Below are positions 60,001 through 64,000 of a DNA stretch of 64,000 nt, in pieces. The notes under the pieces are model-generated. The model ran no database searches. It saw only the letters and a list, made by a program, of their open reading frames with translations, and was not told the DNA's origin. A program made the translations under genes and the position numbers. Numbering within the stretch: the stretch's first letter is position 1; each line of letters opens with the position of its first letter. Source of the DNA: Parascedosporium putredinis (taxonomy: Eukaryota > Ascomycota > Sordariomycetes > Microascales > Microascaceae); contig CASHTG010000005.1 of NCBI GenBank assembly GCA_949357655.1, positions 310,001-374,000 of the forward strand, written 5' to 3'.

Positions 60001-61406
60001 ATTGTCTTTCTCGTGCGAGCGGGTAGCTGAACTCGATTCAGTTCTGTAACTTGCTCCTAGACCATGGAGTCAGTCAAATGTCAAAACCCTCCAGTTCCTT
60101 GGATGATATAGAGAGGACATCTTTCCAAAACAGGTGCCCCAACACTCTCTAACCCTCAGGCCCGGGATCAAGGCTCACGCGTAGCTCAGCCTCTCCTAGC
60201 ATCATCTGTCATCCGGAACCCATTCTCACCGGCCCCCTCCACGAAACCCTGGAGCCGGCGGAGCGAGGCAAAAGACAAAACGTGGCGATCCATCACTCCC
60301 AACGAGACGTTAAACTTCGCGGCCACCACACGCGGAGAAAGACTCCAATCTAGACACCCAGCCCCTTTGCCATTGACGCGACCTGATTCCAACAACGAAG
60401 GGTACAGGGCGAAGAGCAAACGCGTGCTTCAGGAGCCAGACCGCCACAGACACCCGTTACCTACGGAGTTCAAGTTCCATGATGCAAAGACGGCCGCCTT
60501 GACAGAGTAAACTCCTCAGGCATCGCCGGGGATGTTTCACAAGCCCGCCGGATCCGGTTTTTCCTTGTGGCCCTCCTTGAATCGCTACCGAGAACAAAGG
60601 CGCGTCGAAGCTGACGGACGTCGCGGCGGCAAACGTTGTGGCAGCGGCAGCAGCAGTCGCTACGCTCTCCTCCGAGTTTCCGGCAGACACCTCCCCTTTT
60701 TATCCGCCTCGGTGGTTCTTCGCTACGCGACCTCACTCCTCCTCTTCGCATCGATCTCCCATCCCACGTTCTCGAGGAGGACTCGGGCACGGCATAAACC
60801 CTCACTCCCCGTTTTGAACCCCAGCCAAGGGAGCAGGAGCAAGCATTTCGAATTCCAAAGGTCCCACAAGATACGTGACCTCCTCAGCATGCGGTTCCAC
60901 CCACCCACCCACCCCCTTCGCCAATATCTCCTCAACAGACGCAACCTGGCGAACTCGGCTCTTATTACCCTATCCCACCCTCTGGTTTCCCGACCTGGTC
61001 AGATATTGGAGTGGATTAGATGGAACCATGCACCAGGAACCTAGTTTTTTCTTTGTTTTCGCGTTGTTTAAAAAGGACCTGTCAAGAAAAGACATATAGA
61101 AGAACCATACACTAGAGACACGCGAAACGGGACCAGCTAGAAAAAACAAGCTCCTCACACACATTCACGGAAACCTAAAGTTCCCCTCTCCTCCCCCTCT
61201 CTGTTCCTCCGCTCCGTCCCCGAGTTCCACCCCTCCCCTTCGCTTCGGGCCACCACTAGCTCCCTTTCAGCTTCTCCGATATAGGCGTAGCTTCGTTTTC
61301 CTCCCACCTTCTGTTTCCGTCCAGCGGGCCTTTTTAGCGGTGCACAGGGGGAACTGTGCCGAATTCACGGACGGAAAACGAGCGTATAGCGGAAAGAGGT
61401 GCACTA

Positions 61407-61464
61407 TGTGTGAGAGTGAGAGAGAGAAATAGAGAGAGCGGGTGTGTGTATGTGTGTGTGTGAG
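61407..61464. repeat. Compound GA/GT microsatellite
   Basis: GTGTGAGAGTGAGAGAGAG-type purine stretch followed by GTGTGTGTATGTGTGTGTG. Confidence 0.75.
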
Positions 61465-62014
61465 TGGGCCACAACCTTCGGGGTAGTTATCACCCGCTGA
61501 GGAGGGGGAGGAGATAGAATTTCCCCTCCCTGGGATGGGATCCCTTGGCAAACGTGGATGTTAAAGGGTGGTTGGTGGGTTTCGCTTTCGCATCTAAATT
61601 GACATACATGAATGCCCGTGTTCGTCGGGCTCATTGTGTAAGCAGTTCCCTTTCCTCCCACATCGAACACCGACAACACCCAGTAGACTAACACCACATC
61701 TCGATGATGATTCAAACTTGATGCGATGCCGTTATCTAGGCCGAAGGCGAATCCCGCATCGCGAAGGAGGAGGGGGAACGAAGGAAAACACACCACTGAG
61801 AGGAGACCTCCCTCCCAGAACAGCCAACACTGTCGCCACGGCCTCGACTAGCTCGACCCGGCCGACGTTGAAGACTCGTAAGGAAAATAAAACAAGGTGC
61901 ACCCACAAGGCCGCCTTCGAGGCCGCCCCGTGGCGAGATATCGAAGCCCATGCCGGCCGCCCAACAAGAGGCCGTCTTTTGCCGCCGCGAGTCGAGGTCG
62001 CCTTCCCTCCTCCT

Positions 62015-62030
62015 CCCCTAACCCTAACCC
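62015..62030. repeat. Telomere-like CCCTAA repeat (interstitial)
   Basis: CCCCTAACCCTAACCC: about two and a half copies of the fungal telomere unit, read on the plus strand as CCCTAA. Too short to be a chromosome end. Confidence 0.7.
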
Positions 62031-62932
62031 GTCCTCGCTCCCGAGTTTCTTAACGACGCTCAAAGTGCCCGTTTCTTCCCCCAATATGGCCTTACATCTG
62101 CCCGATAACCTCGCACCATATCCCTCGAGGATTGAGCGATAGCCAGCGTACGATTTTTTTCTTGTTTCTACAATCTGATGCTTTTGCGCATCTGCCGTGC
62201 CACTTCTCTTCTTCTTCTCCTAAAAATCTCCCGTTTTCTGTGCCTGGCTGCCGAATGGCAACCTGGGTCTTGGGCGCTTGAGCAGCGCGCGCAGGACGCA
62301 TCACCAAGAACACTGCAAAGTCTTGGTCCAATCCTCTGTTTACTTTCCCTCGGGCGTCTATCGCCGCACCCCCTTTTCCCCCAAGGGTTGATCGACGCGC
62401 GAAGTGGCGGCCTCTCTCTTTTTGCCATCTCACCCCCATTTCTCCTATCTTGCCTGCATTCCGAGTAGATTCCAACCACATTCTCTCGCGCCCTTGGCTG
62501 TCGTGGCGCGATCCCCCCTTTCTTCTTTAGGACTCGGAGAGCTTAATTGAGGAATGCCGGGGGAAAAGAAAGAAGAAGAGGCGCCCCCGGCGTCAGGAGA
62601 CGAGTGGGATATGTGTGAATATGTGTGAATACAGGGTAATTAGGGGACGCCCGCCACGCTGCACCCCGCCATGTTTTTTCCTTTCACATGGACGTCGATT
62701 CGTCCTCGACCCCGTGGTCGACGATCTCTGGCGCGCGAGTGGTTGTGCCTCCTTTTTCTGGTGCGTGGACCAGCATATAACCGGTTCACCCAGAAGGGGA
62801 AAGGAACTTTAAAAACAGTGGTTCAGAGACTGGGGGATGGAGCAATGAGACCGTAGTGGTCGCGAGGCCGACCACCACTTACTTGCCATGGATGCGGCTA
62901 GATAATAATAGCCATCTATCACACAAGCACAC

Positions 62933-62960
<28 letters not shown>
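62933..62960. repeat. (CA)n microsatellite
   Basis: About 13 AC units, followed by further AC-rich sequence to about 63000. Confidence 0.85.
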
Positions 62961-62967
<7 letters not shown>

Positions 62968-63553
62968 GCATGCACCAGACATCGATGGCTACACACACAC
63001 ATCAGTGATCTAGACGCATGTTGCACATACACACTTCAGTCATTCTCCTCCGTTGCACCCCGCCAACGCTTTCAGCATGTGACGGCCTATTCCTTTTTCC
63101 CTCTAGCTTATCACTTTCTCGTCCTTATTGTTATTTTTCGCTTCTTCTTTTTCCTGCTTGCGCTGGACTGCTTCTCTCGCTCCCGCGTCTTCTCTCTTAG
63201 TGGGGACCAACCTATCCCCGACTGCGATCGTCTCGGCCGTGGAGATTGGGAGGATGTCGAGGCAACGGCCAACAGGTAGCATAAAGGCACATCCTTTTTG
63301 GACTTTGTTCGTCATTCCAGCTTTTCTCTCTCCCAATGAACCCATCACCCAAACCCAATCCTGTCACCTCGAGCATGAAATCGAAAATGTGATACAGACC
63401 GTGTGATAATCTAACCACGCTTACCCAAAGCAATAATCACTATATGTAAAGTAAAATGTCAGCTGAAGTGATGGAGACGGTACACGAGCTCTCGGCAGGC
63501 AAAGGCCACGCAGCGGGGCTCTAGAATGCAAAAGCCCCCAAAACAGCCACACA

Positions 63554-63566
63554 GATCAATTGATGT
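63554..63566. promoter_or_regulatory. GATCAATTGATGT palindromic motif
   Basis: Exact copy of the 13-mer also present at 9903. No gene is assigned nearby. Confidence 0.25.
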
Positions 63567-64000
63567 AGTGCAAAAGACAAAAAGAGCGCGCGGGCACATC
63601 TAGCGCCTTCCAAAATGGCGTTCCTCCCTGGAAAGTTGACATATCACAGGCGAACGTTAGGAAAAATCAAGTTTGATGCTTGCGTGCCAAACCGTCCTCT
63701 CTCTTTGTGCGCCTCCACAGCAAGGCCCCCCTCCCCTTCCTCCCCCGGTCCCCCGGCCTCCTTCCGTGATGGCCTGCCAGCCAGCGTCCCCCCTGTCGAA
63801 ATATGGCATTAGAGCTTCGCCCTTGTCGAAAGGAGTGGAAAATAAAGGTTGGAGGAGCCGCCGCCAGGTTCATGCATTGCTCGAGAGCAAATTTCCATCC
63901 GCCAGCTTCTGTTGATCCCTACCAGCTAGAATACCTCGACTTGTCAGGTCTCGAACAAACGAAAGCGAGAGAGAAAGAGAGATGCGAGCAGAGGTGGACT

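Larger units (their letters stand above)
57092..64000. other. Region without recognised genes
   Basis: No protein family or RNA gene recognised. It holds a GA/GT compound repeat at 61407-61464, a (CA)n array at 62933-62960, a short telomere-like CCCTAA run at 62015-62030 and the fourth copy of GATCAATTGAT at 63554. Longest frames (57352-57800 minus, 60532-61044 plus) have no motif and overlap other frames on both strands. Confidence 0.45.

Noticed and set aside
60532..61044. 170-codon plus-strand frame
   Set aside because: Arg/Ser-rich with no motif, overlapped by minus-strand frames; not supported as a gene.

Overview
This window is nuclear DNA of a filamentous ascomycete (Pezizomycotina, most likely Sordariomycetes). 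The evidence is short introns with GTATGT/GTAAGT-type donors, CTAAC branch sites and CAG/TAG acceptors; a single dispersed 5S rRNA gene; a tRNA-Glu with a short intron after position 37; a fungal-type NLR; and a small serine-rich protein of a type I associate with Sordariomycetes. The class-level assignment is from memory of protein families, not from a search.

Layout. 1-4.9 kb: no gene seen. 4.9-19.8 kb: a gene-bearing block with an AT-hook/C2H2 zinc-finger protein (-), the CCCH protein Tma46/DFRP1 (-), the tiny oligosaccharyltransferase subunit Ost4 (+), the mRNA export adaptor Yra1/Mlo3 (ALY/REF) (+), the Hsp90 co-chaperone p23/Sba1 (-), the ESCRT-III subunit Vps24 (+) and a 5S rRNA gene (+). 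19.8-46.9 kb: about 27 kb in which I recognise no gene, rich in GT/CA microsatellites, polypurine/polypyrimidine tracts and G-runs. 46.9-47.4 kb: a small conserved hypothetical protein (+). 50.1-54.1 kb: a seven-exon NLR-like gene (-) joining a SesB-like alpha/beta hydrolase, an NB-ARC NTPase and about ten 42-residue kinesin-light-chain-type TPRs. 54.1-64 kb: a tRNA-Glu(CTC) and otherwise unassigned DNA.

The genes do not form one pathway. Most are housekeeping functions (translation-associated GTPase partner, N-glycosylation, mRNA export, chaperone, endosomal sorting, 5S rRNA, tRNA). The NLR is the accessory element and belongs to the class of fungal STAND proteins linked to non-self recognition and regulated cell death.

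The most important technical point is that six of the eight recognised protein genes are interrupted by single-base reading-frame breaks, mostly at short homopolymers. I count nine in all, and eight look like one missing base. Introns, splice phases, motifs and start/stop sites are otherwise intact. This pattern fits residual assembly indels better than gene decay, and it means that ORF-based annotation of this window will miss or truncate real genes, including any that may hide in the gene desert.
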